Part shown: piece after piece, positions 1-9,920 of the stretch
Position numbering within the stretch: the stretch's first letter is position 1
Layout of the letters: the number at the start of each line of letters is the position of its first letter
NCBI RefSeq assembly: GCF_910596095.1
Contig: NC_056533.1
Coordinates: 36,058,662 to 36,122,661 of the forward strand
Direction of reading: 5' to 3'
Length of the DNA: 64,000 bases
From: Thunnus maccoyii
Taxonomy: Eukaryota > Chordata > Actinopteri > Scombriformes > Scombridae
Notes under the pieces: generated by a model
The model's database searches: none
Told to the model about the DNA's origin: nothing
The model's input: the letters and a program-made list of their open reading frames with translations, nothing else
Position numbers and translations under genes: made by a program

Positions 1-248
1 GGGGTTTAACCTGTTGCAATGTTTTTTGCATCGTCCCTGACAAATAACCTAATAAATAAATAAATAAATAAAAGTCCTGCCACCTTCAAATGCTGCGGAG
101 ATTTAATGAACTGTAGGAGAAACTTTTCATACGGTATAAAGCAGCTGTGGACAGCAGATACTGCAAGAATCACCCGCATTCATTTATAGATCACTGCAGA
201 CTAATTTGCTTTACTTTCCTGCTTTAACCTCATTAAACATTATTTTCT
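1..248. other. AT-rich flank with (TAAA)n run
   Basis: No gene is seen. A TAAA-type simple repeat lies at about 51-73, directly after TCCCTGACAAATAA, which looks like the A-rich 3' tail of a non-LTR element but is too short to classify. The rest is unremarkable. Confidence 0.4.
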
Positions 249-680
249 GTGCCGATTTCGGTTGGAGAATGTTTAATTGAAATAAATTTGACATTTTCAG
301 CATTAATCCGTTGTTGCAGCACATCTGCAGCAAGTATTTACTTTGAAACAGTGGCAGATACTGTATCAGTAGTAGTGACATGTAGCCTACAATATCTTAA
401 AAATGCCAAAATACACTGGAGGGAGGCTTTAAGGAATCTGCAAAAGAAAGAGAAGAGGTGTAAGATGGAGCTCAGACAGAGGGAGGCAAATGAAATAGAT
501 AGAGAGAAGACCAGAGCCATAGAGGCAGCTGAGAGGGAGGAGAGGAGACAGCATGAGGCTGCAGAGAGAGAGGAATGTTTTTTTAAAGAGATGAATGAGA
601 GGGAGGAGAGGAGAGACAGGAAGATTGCTGCCAGGGAGGAGCACTTCCTGACAGTCCTTGAGAAATTACTAAACAAATGA
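249..680 (+). pseudogene. Harbinger accessory (Myb/SANT-like) protein, C-terminal part
   Basis: The open frame ends in a long charged helix very rich in R, E and K (residues about 55-143), finishing with REEHFLTVLEKLLNK and a stop at 678-680. Such an R/E-rich coiled coil with a closing hydrophobic helix is the usual C-terminus of the Myb/SANT-like DNA-binding protein that PIF/Harbinger elements encode beside the transposase. The Myb domain itself is not visible, so the protein is truncated or its first exon lies before the window. A pyrimidine-rich stretch ending in TTTTCAG at about 293-299 could be the splice acceptor, which would make the exon 300-680 and the first 17 residues intronic. It faces the Harbinger transposase remnant on the opposite strand, the convergent arrangement known for this superfamily. 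The assignment rests mainly on this context; a coiled-coil fragment alone would not identify the family. Confidence 0.5.
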
Positions 681-770
681 TAAAAAAAACCTCATTATCT
701 GCTCTGTCTGTCTGTTATTTGTATGACTCTAGATCTTTAGTCAATCACACATAAATGTTCACACACATGG

Positions 771-881
771 CGAGGCAAATTTATTTGTATAGCACATTTC
801 AACAACAAGAGTGCTTTACATAAAACATTAAAAGCATTAAGACAAAGTGCAAAAAAACACATTAAAAAAAGGCATTTAAAT
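771..881 (-). repeat. LINE-type 3' tail, antisense copy
   Basis: On + it reads GGCAAATTTATTTGTATAGC then CACATTTCAACAACA, a run towards GTGCTTTACATAAAA and a long A-rich stretch. The same motif series occurs at 55978-56115 (same orientation) and inverted at 48630-48765. It is the reverse complement of a teleost retroposon 3' end. It sits between the two Harbinger genes and overlaps the decayed transposase C-terminus. Confidence 0.55.
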
Positions 882-1740
882 ACTTCTGCTCCATAGATGG
901 TGCCTTGAGGTAGTGGTTCTGGTTGGTCCCCTGCTGTTCCCTCCACATCAACATCTTCTGGCTCCGACTGGTCCCCATTGCTGAGACAGATGTTGCGCAG
1001 AACTGTGCAGCAGGCTATGACCTCCAGGACATAGAGGACGTCCAACTCCAGCGCCTTCAAGAAAATAGACCTTCACCTGGTCTTCAGGATGCCAAAAGGT
1101 CTCTCCACAGCACATCTCGCTTTAGACAGGTGACTATTAAAATGAACCTGGAGTTTGTTATGAAGAGACTGTATGTAAGGGGTCATGAGGGTCATGGATT
1201 GATTGAGGCAGGGGTAGCCACCATCCCCAGTGATATAGAAGCCTGGTGGAGGGTATCTCTGTAGATAATAAATGGGCCTGTGCTTTAACACCCTCGTGTC
1301 ACGCCCTGACCCAGGGAAACTAATGAACATATCGATGAACTTGGATGTGTGATCTGAAACTGAATTGGATAGAATAGTTTTCTATTCAGGTAACACGGTG
1401 CATCCTCTGTTGGTGGCTTCACGTGGATGCGTCAGCCATCAATGCTGCCAACAACCCTATTAAAGGCTGCTGAGGTCCTGCCGAATGTGCTAAACCTGCA
1501 CCCAGTTGAGGCAAATCCTCCTCAGATGGAAGGCGGATGACCTTGGGGAGGAGAGAGAGGACTTTTCTGTTGGTCTTGTGGACTGCCCATTGCATGGTGG
1601 AATGGGACATATCAAAGGCTCTGGCCAGAACACAATATGAGGTACCACTGGCCAACTGAAATAGGAACACAAGGGCCTCAATGACGGGTCACACAGAGTT
1701 GTTGGAGCGACTGCTCGCCCTGTCCATGGTCCATGGTCAG
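882..1740 (-). pseudogene. PIF/Harbinger transposase (HARBI1-like), broken
   Basis: Read on the minus strand, the N-terminal part (about 1740-1419) contains FLFQLASGTSYCVLARAFDM and KVIRLPSEEDLPQLGAG, typical of the region before the first catalytic Asp. Around 1420-1440 the frame gives a degenerate SIDG-type motif, followed by CYLNRKLFYPIQFQ. The segment 1330-1073 holds RDTRVLKHRPIY, the second catalytic block ITGDGGYPC, and the third, VERPFGILKTR. A TGA at about 1071-1073 replaces the Trp that normally follows KTR; the same frame then continues RSIFLKALELDVLYVLEVIA and VLRNICLSNGDQ to the C-terminus. The frame also shifts between about 1419 and 1330. The product would be the DDE nuclease that cuts and pastes the element. 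With a stop and a frameshift it is dead. No terminal inverted repeats or 3-bp target duplications could be placed. Confidence 0.88.
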
Positions 1741-1989
1741 CAGGGGGGATGCACTGCCAGTATTTATGATTAGGCGTTCCGACTAGGCTACCTCTGTTGT
1801 CTTTTGGATTACAGTTAGAGTTATGGTTATGATTAGGGTTAGTATATGCACTAAAAAGCAAACACTTTGTAAAAAAGTATCAAGCGTTTGCACATCTTAA
1901 TACCTTAAGATATTAAGGGCAAAAAATGGAAGTGTGTAAGTAGACCATTTAACCGTGCTGGCAGCGTGGATCTAGTAAAGGTAATATCA
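1741..1989. other. No gene seen
   Basis: Only a short GATTAGGGTTAG stretch at 1831-1842 stands out; it is too short to be an interstitial telomere array. Confidence 0.5.
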
Positions 1990-2170
1990 GTTTGTTGGTC
2001 CATCCCTTTTGTCCAAACTGAAATTTGGTCCTGATTGCTCTGGAAATTTGTGCAGACATTCATCTGTGAGATATTTCACTGTGAAACAGTGAAATATCTG
2101 AACAACTATTGATGGATTGCCATGAAATTCAAAAGGAGTTAAATGTCCCGAGGGAATACATTTTTGACAA
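1990..2170. repeat. Teleost interspersed repeat fragment with perfect hairpin
   Basis: The stretch GAACAACTATTGATGGATTG CCATGAAATT at about 2099-2129, preceded by AGACATTCATC, is recognisable as a very common fish interspersed repeat (class unclear). Inside it, 2069-2082 and 2086-2099 form a perfect 14-bp inverted repeat around a 3-base loop. Confidence 0.45.
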
Positions 2171-3520
2171 CTTAGTTTTTGGTTTTCCTGCTGCAAAAAG
2201 ACACACAGGACCAGGATTAGTAATCTGCACCATCCTCGGTGCTTGAATTGGTTCTTACAAAACATTATCGGTGCATAAAATGATCCATGTCATTATATGT
2301 GTAAATTTGAACATCTAAGTTTGTTAAGGAAGCAAGTCAAAAAATATTTATGGAGGAACATTTTGAAAAGTGACATATTTCAAGGTGCCATCAATCAGCT
2401 GTTGTTTGACCTTTCTGGTATTAAGTGCCTAAGACATGTCAGAGGCAATAACCTCACTTTCATTTGATCTTTCAGATGAATACACTGCTGTGTGATTTCC
2501 TCTGACAGTTAAACTCAGCAGTCTCAGAAGTCATTACAGCGTACTGAACCAACCGCTTTGAGCACCCTGCCTTGAACGTTGAGTGTCACCTGTGGGACAC
2601 AAGGAATGAAAGCCTTTCTATTTGTTGGTTCAGTAAAGACTTGACATGATTACACACATTTTCTTTTAAAACTTTTGACTGCAGTCTGTTTTGTTGTTAA
2701 ATCTCACAGTCCATTTTCATCAAGGCTCTGCACTTTAGCCCTGAGTGTGGCAGATTAGGTTTTCTCCTTTTTTCTGGCCCCCTAATTTGTCAGCGGGCTG
2801 GATTCAGTGATTCATCAGTGCCCTAATTACTGGGCAACAGTGTTTAGAGCTATATCTAGGTGGTGACTGCTTCTCAGATGGACGTTTCCTACTTCCTACT
2901 ACTTCTTCACAATCTGGCTTCCCTGCAATTGTAAGATATGCATTTTTATAGTTTTCCTGTATTGCATGCACTAGCATGTGCCACTGGCATTATATCTGCC
3001 TCTACTCCCTTGCTTTACAGCATAGCTGGCTCGTTTCCTGGATTTGCCGATCTGGAGTAATATTGCCCTGATTTGATCCCTTGCTTAACGCAGCTTTATT
3101 TTACTAACTTTTGGCAGCTTCTGTCTGGCCTCCAGCTAAACATAACTCTTTTTTTTTCGGTCACTGGTCTGCTGTCAATAGTGATTGAGCTGCAGCTTTA
3201 AGGCTTTCACCTTCCTGCTGTTTGGGAAGCTGCACCTCCACTCTGGTATGTATATGCAAGTTTGCATTACTTTTAATTCAGATGTAGTTCCCAGTTGGTA
3301 ATTTTAGTGTCTTCATGCACCCTGCAGGTACTTGTAGGCCACTGTGCATCATGGTACCTGGCCTCCGCTCCCTGGCACAAGTGCTGTTTTGTCTCTACGC
3401 CTCTACTTTGCAGTCATTGTTTGTATATCTAATGATTTGTCTTATTTTGTTTTCAAAGTGATGAAACTTCCTAAGAATTTTCTTGGAGTGAGAGACTCCT
3501 GGGGTGGCTTTGTTGACACC
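2171..3520. other. No gene seen
   Basis: About 1.35 kb of mixed sequence. The small frame at 3344-3547 runs into the repeat that begins at 3521 and shows no recognisable protein. I see no structured element here. Confidence 0.4.
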
Positions 3521-3671
3521 ATAGACTGTATAAAAATATGGATGTAGTTACCATGATGTCACCCGTTGGTTTCTGAAGAGCGGTTTTGAAGCTCAAAGTG
3601 AACCGCTCCGGCCGTCACCATCTTGGCAGTACGTGACGCTGCCTAACTCCCAGCCAATCAAAAATGGGCAA
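3521..3671 (-). repeat. Truncated copy of the 18-kb repeat family (3' end)
   Basis: The reverse complement of this stretch matches 18422-18572 over about 150 bp with roughly 8 differences by eye. Shared landmarks are the end AGACTGTATAAAAATATGGA, the CCAAGATGG motif and TTGATTGGCTGGGAGTTAGG. Six of the eight differences are TG or CA where the 18-kb copy has CG, which fits decay of methylated CpG in an older copy. A familiar fish interspersed family; I do not assign its superfamily. Confidence 0.8.
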
Positions 3672-3936
3672 GTAATAACATAGATATTACCATGGTATTA
3701 CCGTCAATACGGAGCTGGAATATGATGTGGTAACAGTCACTTTTCATTGTGCTATTTGGTTAAATGTCTATTTATTAGCTGTGCTGTATCATAGTAAAAT
3801 GTACTTTATACATTATGAAGTCATATTTCCATAGAACTACAGAATAACTGAATAGAGTAGTGTAAACCTTTAATAACTGTTAAGTGGTTGTGTGATAGTA
3901 TGTGTGATGGATGTTATAGGCAAAAGTTGGAGGGGC
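3672..3936. other. No gene seen
   Basis: Short AT-rich interval between a repeat and a microsatellite. Confidence 0.4.
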
Positions 3937-3938
3937 GA

Positions 3939-3986
<48 letters not shown>

Positions 3987-3990
3987 AAGA
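3937..3990. repeat. (GAAA)n microsatellite
   Basis: About 10 GAAA units followed by a short GA run. The spurious Lys/Glu- or Phe/Leu-rich frames across it are caused by the repeat. Confidence 0.95.
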
Positions 3991-3994
3991 AGCT

Positions 3995-6900
3995 CCAGGA
4001 CAAAGTGAAAGCTACAAGAGGCCTTAGCAGCTGAAAAAAGAGAAAAGAAGCGATATATAAAAAAAAAAAGGTTCCAATAGGTGCTGATGAGGTCAGGGTT
4101 TCCAGCAACAAAAGTGAGATATGCAAGGCCAAGAAACACTCCAAGTGCAAGGAAATCCCTGTATCATGACGCATTGATTGGAGACCTGGACACCCTGAAA
4201 AACCTGCACAAGAAAAAACTGATTTCCTTGGAAAATCTGCCAAGTATTTCTTGGCAGTATTTCAGAGAATGGTAAACTGATGCCCTACTGGGTGGTGCAT
4301 CAAACACTTTATGATAGAGAAACATGCTTGTGCAAATTGCATGAGAACTAGGTTGTAGGTGAAAAGCTTTGAAGTTGCTCCACACCACTGAACTGGAAAA
4401 GTTGATGACAGAGATATGTGACCAAACCAACAAACAGTGCATGTACAGTGACTATGGGAACCGCAAAGAGAGGGATCTTCCATTGCTCAGGGAGTGAAGG
4501 CTCCACCCAAGTGGCGTACGTGCAGTGGGTCCCAGAGGACACGAAAGGACAAAGAAAGGATAACACTGAAACAACCCTCAATAAGACAGTCATACTAGAT
4601 GATCTCATCAAGTTCTTCAGCAGCATGCTTGTGAAATTCAAATACCATTCATTCAACATCTGACAACAGAACAGATACGGCAGGGAACTGAAGAGGAACA
4701 TGGCTAAGAATTAATGTTTCATACATGTGTGACTTCTCTGAGAATTACATATGTAATTAAAGCTGCAAGCAGCGTTGGTCGGGACCTCGCACTCTGGCCC
4801 GTCGGGATCAGATCATTTTGCTTTTTAAAAAATGAGGGATATTTCTTACAAGTGTGGTGTGCTTTTATTTTGAAAGTTTGATTGACAGTATGAGAATTTT
4901 CTGCAGGGTGAGACATGTCTGTCTTGCTCACGTGTGTCATCAAAATCATGTACGTGTTGGGCCCATTCACTTGAATTTCATTTAGTAAATTGAAAACTCT
5001 TGATGAGTTTGTGTTTAAAACAAATTCATTTCCTAATTTTTATCAAGTCTTTTTTTTTTTTTAGAAAAGTAAAGACTTTTAACCCACATGACCTGGTCAA
5101 AGTTTGATTGACATGTGTACTGTCAGGTGTGTAGAGACAATAAGTAACTGCAGCTGGACACAGAAAAATACTCATATTTGAATGGAGAGTGTGAGCGAAC
5201 CCACATCTTTTGGAACATTTACTGCTTCCACATAATTTTAGATACAGACTTCATTTGAACTTTAAATGAGTCACGAGACTTTGACCTACAAATTTTGAAT
5301 TTACATGTGTTTTCTATCTTTTATTGTTTTTGAGATATTAAAGTGTGAGTTTTAAAGTCTTTTCTTGCTCCTCCTGTGATTTTATAATGAGTGTGTATTG
5401 CGGAATGTTTCAAAGCACTGAGGGAGTGACATCACCAGGAGCAGTTGGAGAGGAGGATTTTAGAGTACACTTTTTGTGAAATCTCCTCATAAATCCCATG
5501 ACTTTGGAAATCTTACATTAAAAGTCATATTTTTTAGTAGGGAATTTCGTGGCGAAACCATTGATACAGGTTTAAAAGTGGTCAGACTTATAGTTTAGAT
5601 GTCAGAAGCCTCTGTTTGACACAAAGTTCATGCCCATAGATTGCCTCCCCATTGTTTTACATTGTAAGGGTGATGTGGCACTGCAACTTTCAGGGCTTAT
5701 AAAATCCAAACCGTTCAAGTTATTAAAACGTTTTTAACAACTTTTTTCAGCATAGTGTCATAAGTCACCTATTAAAGTTTGAAGCCGATACCGTTAACAC
5801 CCTCAGAGGAGATAGCGTTTGCTTGGGGGCCAAAGTTGGGGCAAAGTCTTATTTTGAAAGGCTAAGTGCAGACTTCCTGTTGGATTTAGGTCAGGGGTGT
5901 CAATGTATGATTTGTAGGTCTTGATGAGACGAATAATTGAGTTTTGGTTTGATCTGTCTATGACATTCCTATGGGCCATGGTGGCCATTTTAGTTACATA
6001 GGTGGTGCTAGAGAGCACAGTTTGGCACCTTGGGGGTTGATTTTTACATTTTATCAAATTTTCACCAGACCTGATGTGCGTGCCAAATTTGGTGAGTTTT
6101 TGAGCATGTTTAGGGGGTCAAATTTAGGGTTTAAGTGGCATAATAATAAAGAAAGAAACAAACAAACAAACATGCGAAAAATAATAGGATCTTCTCCTTT
6201 AGGCAAGGACTACTGTTTTACAGTAGTCCTCTGCCTTTTGGGCTCGGTCCCTAAATATGCATCTGAGATTCAGGCAGTGCACGTTGGTGCATCCCATGAG
6301 CAAGCAACACTGCACACTGGAGTTTTATATGTAGGACCAGATGCTGAGTCAATGTGCTTCAGCACCTTTTCGCCCTGTCTTTCCTATGTCAAGAACCTCT
6401 TCCCTGCTGTCACAGTGGTCCATTTACTCAGAAATGGACCTTGTAGTCTATGCAGTACTGCCAGAAGGGGAACTTCTACTTCTTCACCTCCCTCCTCCAC
6501 AAAAAGGGATTCCAAGTTGGGACGTGTTATTTCTACGAGGCCAGCCATGGAAAAGGGGTGCCAGATGGGGTTGGCGGTGTTATGAAGAAGAAGGTAGATT
6601 GGTTGGTGAGCCATAGCCACAACATCCACAGTGCAATGTACCTGTTTGAGGCCTTTGTGCACACCAGCCACCACTCTTAAATTGTTCTACGTAAATGAAG
6701 TGTCCATTGACAGGGTAATGAAAGACATGCCAGACAGCATCCCCTAAGTCCCATCAACAATGAGAGTACACCAGGTCTTCACCACATCTCCTGGGCAGAT
6801 GTTGTACCGGGACGTGAGCTCCATGTGGACTGTTGACAAGATTCAGTGTGCATGCTTTAACACAAAGGCATTCAGCGTCAACACACCAAGCACACCAACA

Positions 6901-7188
6901 ATAGAAGGGATTGAATGGGGTCCAGAAATCATTCAAAAATGGTGCGTCATAAAATATGATGTGGACCTCTACGCAGGCATCATCACCACCATTGATGAGG
7001 TTCAGGTGCAAGTGAGATGCATGCACCATGTGGGAGTGAACTGATTCTTCTGGCCCACCAGAGAGGACATAATCTGGTACATATTTGAGGATGTCATTTG
7101 TTTCATTCCACCTCCTCAACCTGCAACCACCCGTCACCATGAAATCCAAAAAGACATTTGGGCAAAGCTTGTGGAGTATAAGGATTAG
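3995..7188 (+). pseudogene. DDE-like transposase with SHGKG motif, split by an insertion
   Basis: Pieces of one protein can be followed in order across changing frames: RKSLYHDALIGDLDTL (about 4150), MPYWVVHQTLYDRETCLCKL HEN (about 4282-4350, a CxC...H-type metal-binding motif), YVQWVPEDTKGQRK and LNKTVILDDLIKFF (4515-4615), then HVCDFSENYIC up to 4756. A 1495-bp insertion follows. The frame resumes exactly at 6252 with KYASEIQAVHVGASHEQATL HTGVLYVG, then FYEASHGKGVPDGVGGVMKK (about 6520-6590), MRVHQVFTTSPGQMLYRDVS (6760), and ends near 7186-7188 after HHEIQKDIWAKLVEYKD. The conserved FxASHGKGxPDGxGG block belongs to a group of transposase-like proteins of fish and invertebrates that I know only as uncharacterised; I infer an RNase-H-type nuclease. 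Several stops and frameshifts make it a pseudogene. The Lys-rich start may derive from the adjacent GAAA repeat. Confidence 0.7.
4757..6251 (+). mobile_element. Non-autonomous element inserted in the transposase, TAA duplication
   Basis: The element starts TTAAAGCTGCAAGCAGCG and ends GGGCTCGGTCCC. TAA is present on both sides (4754-4756 and 6252-6254). Removing the element plus one TAA restores an uninterrupted frame: SENYIC before, KYASEI after. The start motif with GGACCTCGCAC and the end motif are those of a very common teleost repeat. Its 1.5-kb interior shows no coding capacity; frames inside it match nothing I know. A 3-bp TWA-type duplication is what Harbinger/ISL2EU-type elements produce, but I cannot show matching terminal inverted repeats, so the superfamily remains open. 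Confidence 0.8.
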
Positions 7189-8194
7189 ACTACACCCGCG
7201 CACACGTAGCACAAGCAGGGGTTTTTGTTTTCACTCTTGTCTGTGTTTGTGCCATTCTAGTCATTCATTGTTATTGTTATTGTATCTGGCCATGTTATTG
7301 TTAAATTAATTTTGTCTAATAAATTGTTAATTGAAATATGTTTTTACATTGAAATATTCCAAAATTAGTTTATTGAATTAAAAAGATGTTTGAACTATCA
7401 GTTGTCAGTCATATTCTAATGAATTAGGTCCTTACTATAGGTGCTTAGCTGAACTTTACTATATTAGTCTAAAATTACATCAACATTAAAATTATAATAA
7501 TAATTTAAAATAGGAATGTTTAACAAAACTTAATTAAAGAACACAAAACACAACTTTTACTGCATCAACAAAATCCATAAAGTCAGTCCTGTCACACAGG
7601 ACATTATGACATAAAAAGTGAGAAAATATCGATGAATTAATCTCTTTAACTGTGTAGATGAAGTTTGGGGTATATTACATTACGTTTACGTTACATTTTT
7701 GTAAAAATCTCCTGTGTAAAGGTAGGGTTTTTTTTTTTACAGCTGTATGAGTGCCTGGCGGTTATTCTGTGCTTACCATCCACTGTCAGTGACCGAAAAG
7801 TTGCTTATATTTCTTATAGGAATTACAAAACCATGTTAGATACAATCAGGGACATGTGGAGTAAGAAAATACTATTTGTATCAAAGAAATTCATTAGGAA
7901 ACAATTCTGACATGTACAGATTTGTCTGTTACAGGGCCTGACATTTTAGGTGTGAAATGCATATAAAAATGTATTTTATTCAGGCATAAAAACATCCTGA
8001 GATGGTATGATATGTGTTTCTCATAGTTTAACATGTCCTCTATACGCTCAGAGTCAAGAATCTTTTTTCCCAAAGTTTTTTAGAAGTGGAAATTTATATT
8101 TCTAGTAGAATGTCCCTCATGTTTACTTGAGAGAGATGAAGCTGGTTAATTTCACTGAGCTAATGAGAGACGGAGACTTAAAGGAATCTTAATC
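7189..8194. other. No gene seen
   Basis: AT-rich sequence after the end of the transposase remnant. It may contain the 3' end of that element; no inverted repeat partner was recognised. The frame at 7665-7910 resembles no known protein. Confidence 0.4.
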
Positions 8195-8555
8195 AAATAT
8201 GGATCAAGATTCTGTTACTGCATTGCCTATTTCTCGCCTCAAATATTTTCAGAAACATATTTTAGTGTACTGTTTAGCTGTAATATGAGAAAGTTAGTGA
8301 CCCAGCCGCCATGTTGAAGACGGACTCAAGGAGGCCAGGAAGGGACTCATGCACTAACATGCACTGACATGCACTAACATGCACTGACATGCGGCTGTCA
8401 AAACAAGCAACAGAGAGGCTCGGATGACAACACACACAGAGGTAGTGTGACTTCATTCTCTTCTCAAGTCACCACTCCGTATCTTTGCATAGCAAATAGT
8501 TGTTTGCTGACATCTGTGGGGGCTGAATGTCGTATATTGCACCTTTAATTAAGCA
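8195..8555. repeat. Teleost interspersed repeat with internal minisatellite
   Basis: Stretches such as CATCTGTGGGGGCTGAATGT followed by ATATTGCACCTTTAA, and TTTGCATAGCAAATAGTTGT, are characteristic of a common fish repeat. At 8348-8392 there is a tandem array with a period of 20 (CATGCACTAACATGCACTGA), slightly more than two units. Boundaries are estimates. Confidence 0.45.
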
Positions 8556-8789
8556 AGGCTGAAAATACTGAAGACAACACTGAAATATGATGACTCATCT
8601 TGTCAGCTGAAGAAAGCTTTTTCTCTGTTTTCTCCCATTTTTGGATTGCTCAATTCCCTATGCTTTCTGGTCCTTGTCACTGCTGAGTCTACTGTTGCAA
8701 TACACTTCTTTTCACCTGTCAGCGAGGAGCTTCACCAAGAGGGGAGCAGGTTTGCAGTAGAAATGATTTTGCTAGATGTTTGTTATATG
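8556..8789. other. No gene seen
   Basis: Nothing recognisable. Confidence 0.4.
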
Positions 8790-8870
8790 ATCTTTATTTA
8801 ATCAGGTAATCTAAATGAGATCAAGATCTCTTTTTGTGAGAGAGGCCTGAGACCAGCAGAGAGAAGTAAA
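8790..8870 (-). repeat. LINE 3' tail, antisense
   Basis: ATCTTTATTTAATCAGGTAA followed by GAGATCAAGATCTCTTTTTG is the reverse complement of the tail seen at about 53838-53915 (AAGAGATCC ... TGGTTAAATAAAGG). The TTAAATAAAGGT end is usual for fish non-LTR retrotransposon 3' ends. Confidence 0.55.
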
Positions 8871-9327
8871 ACAAGCACAGCCAGATAGACAAAAGAGCAT
8901 AACAATTACAGACATCACTACACAGACTCAAGGTTAGGTTTTAATGCTCTTGTATTGGGTGGAAAGATGCTATCAGGCTCAGTGTGACCAACCTTTATGC
9001 AAAGGTTTGATTTGCTGTATGTAAATAAGGACTCCAGCTACATATAAGTGGATGATGGAACGGCATTTTATTGAAATAATGTAAAACTAGGGGGCGCCAT
9101 CATGAACTCAGAGAATTTAAAATATAAATTCTTCCCTTTTGATCTTTACAGAGCTGTAGGAGCAGTTTGATTTCAGTTGGACTTTAAGGGGTAGCAGTTT
9201 TACTCTCAGCTCCTTCCAGATATTCAGCTGTTTGTATTCACTATCTGATTATTCCAGTCTTGTTCATAGCTCATGACCATATGAGGGTTTGAACATAAAT
9301 TGAGTGTATCCATATAAGTCTCAGCAC
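8871..9327. other. No gene seen
   Basis: Nothing recognisable between the LINE tail and the hAT-type MITE. Confidence 0.4.
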
Positions 9328-9920
9328 AAGGGGTGTGCCCGAATACAAATACATTATTCGGCAAAGCACAGATAATGGGTTTTTTTCTTACAAATATTTG
9401 TTTCATACAAATATTTTTTAAATTATTTGTTTTCTGGAAGAAAAAAAAAAACATGTTAAATACCAGCGCGCACGTCGGTTATGTCGCTATCTCAGTGTCT
9501 CTCCTCTGCTCCGCTGTTACGTCTATCAGCAGGTCTCAATGAGGGGAGTCACATCCACCTGCTACATGACGCACATTTCCTTATTTGGACATCACTCCTG
9601 GAGTGTGGGGTGTTCCTCTGAGATAAAGTTGAGCTACCGACACATGTGAAGTGTTCCCAAGAGACTCTCCGTAACCAGTAGTTCCTCTTCTTTTGTCTGC
9701 AGTGAGGCGATGAGTAAAGTTTTAGCTCAGTAGTCAGCGCAGTCGTCTATGATCTGAGAGACTCCAGTTCGAGACCTGGTGTGGGGGACCTCCTTCATAA
9801 GGTAGTTTATTCATGAACACTTATTGTAATACTTTAATTTTCTAAAATTAAAAGCGTAATAAAAAAAAACAGGATTTTTAAGCTTCTTTCCACTTTTATT
9901 CTAATACAAATGCTCAGCAC
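9328..9920 (+). mobile_element. hAT-type MITE, copy 1 (degraded right end)
   Basis: It begins AAGGGGTGTGCCCGAATACA and matches the copies at 16140-16896 and 49565-50212 along its length, including ACAAATATTTTT, TCTCAGTGTCTCTCCTCTGC, the tRNA-like segment and CAGGATTTTTAAG. The right end of the other copies (GGGCTCTCTGCACATCCCTA) is not preserved; the sequence leaves the family near 9912-9930. CTCAGCAC occurs at 9320-9327 and 9913-9920, which could be an 8-bp duplication or a coincidence with the remnant of the right end. Confidence 0.8.
9714..9787 (+). other. tRNA-like segment inside the hAT MITE, copy 1
   Basis: TTTAGCTCAGTAGTCAGCGC resembles a tRNA D-arm and pol III A box, and CCAGTTCGAGACCTGG resembles a T-arm and B box (GGTTCGANNCC). 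The T stem only pairs with a 4-bp stem and an 8-base loop, and the anticodon stem is mismatched, so this is not a functional tRNA gene. It has the spacing of a degenerate tRNA-derived promoter. Confidence 0.6.

Noticed and set aside
338..676. Leu/Ser-rich minus-strand frames opposite the Harbinger accessory protein
   Set aside because: They are the complement of the R/E-rich coiled-coil coding sequence.
1831..1842. Interstitial telomeric repeat (GATTAGGGTTAG)
   Set aside because: Less than two units; expected by chance in 64 kb.
3870..4243. Phe/Leu-rich minus-strand frames
   Set aside because: They arise from the GAAA microsatellite and the antisense of the transposase fragment.
5971..6585. 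A 204-codon frame as one gene
   Set aside because: Its first half lies in the inserted repeat and its second half in the transposase remnant; the join is an artefact of the insertion.
9714..9787. A functional tRNA gene (also at 16652 and 49952)
   Set aside because: T stem and anticodon stem do not pair properly, there is no credible acceptor stem, and the segment is inside a repeated MITE.
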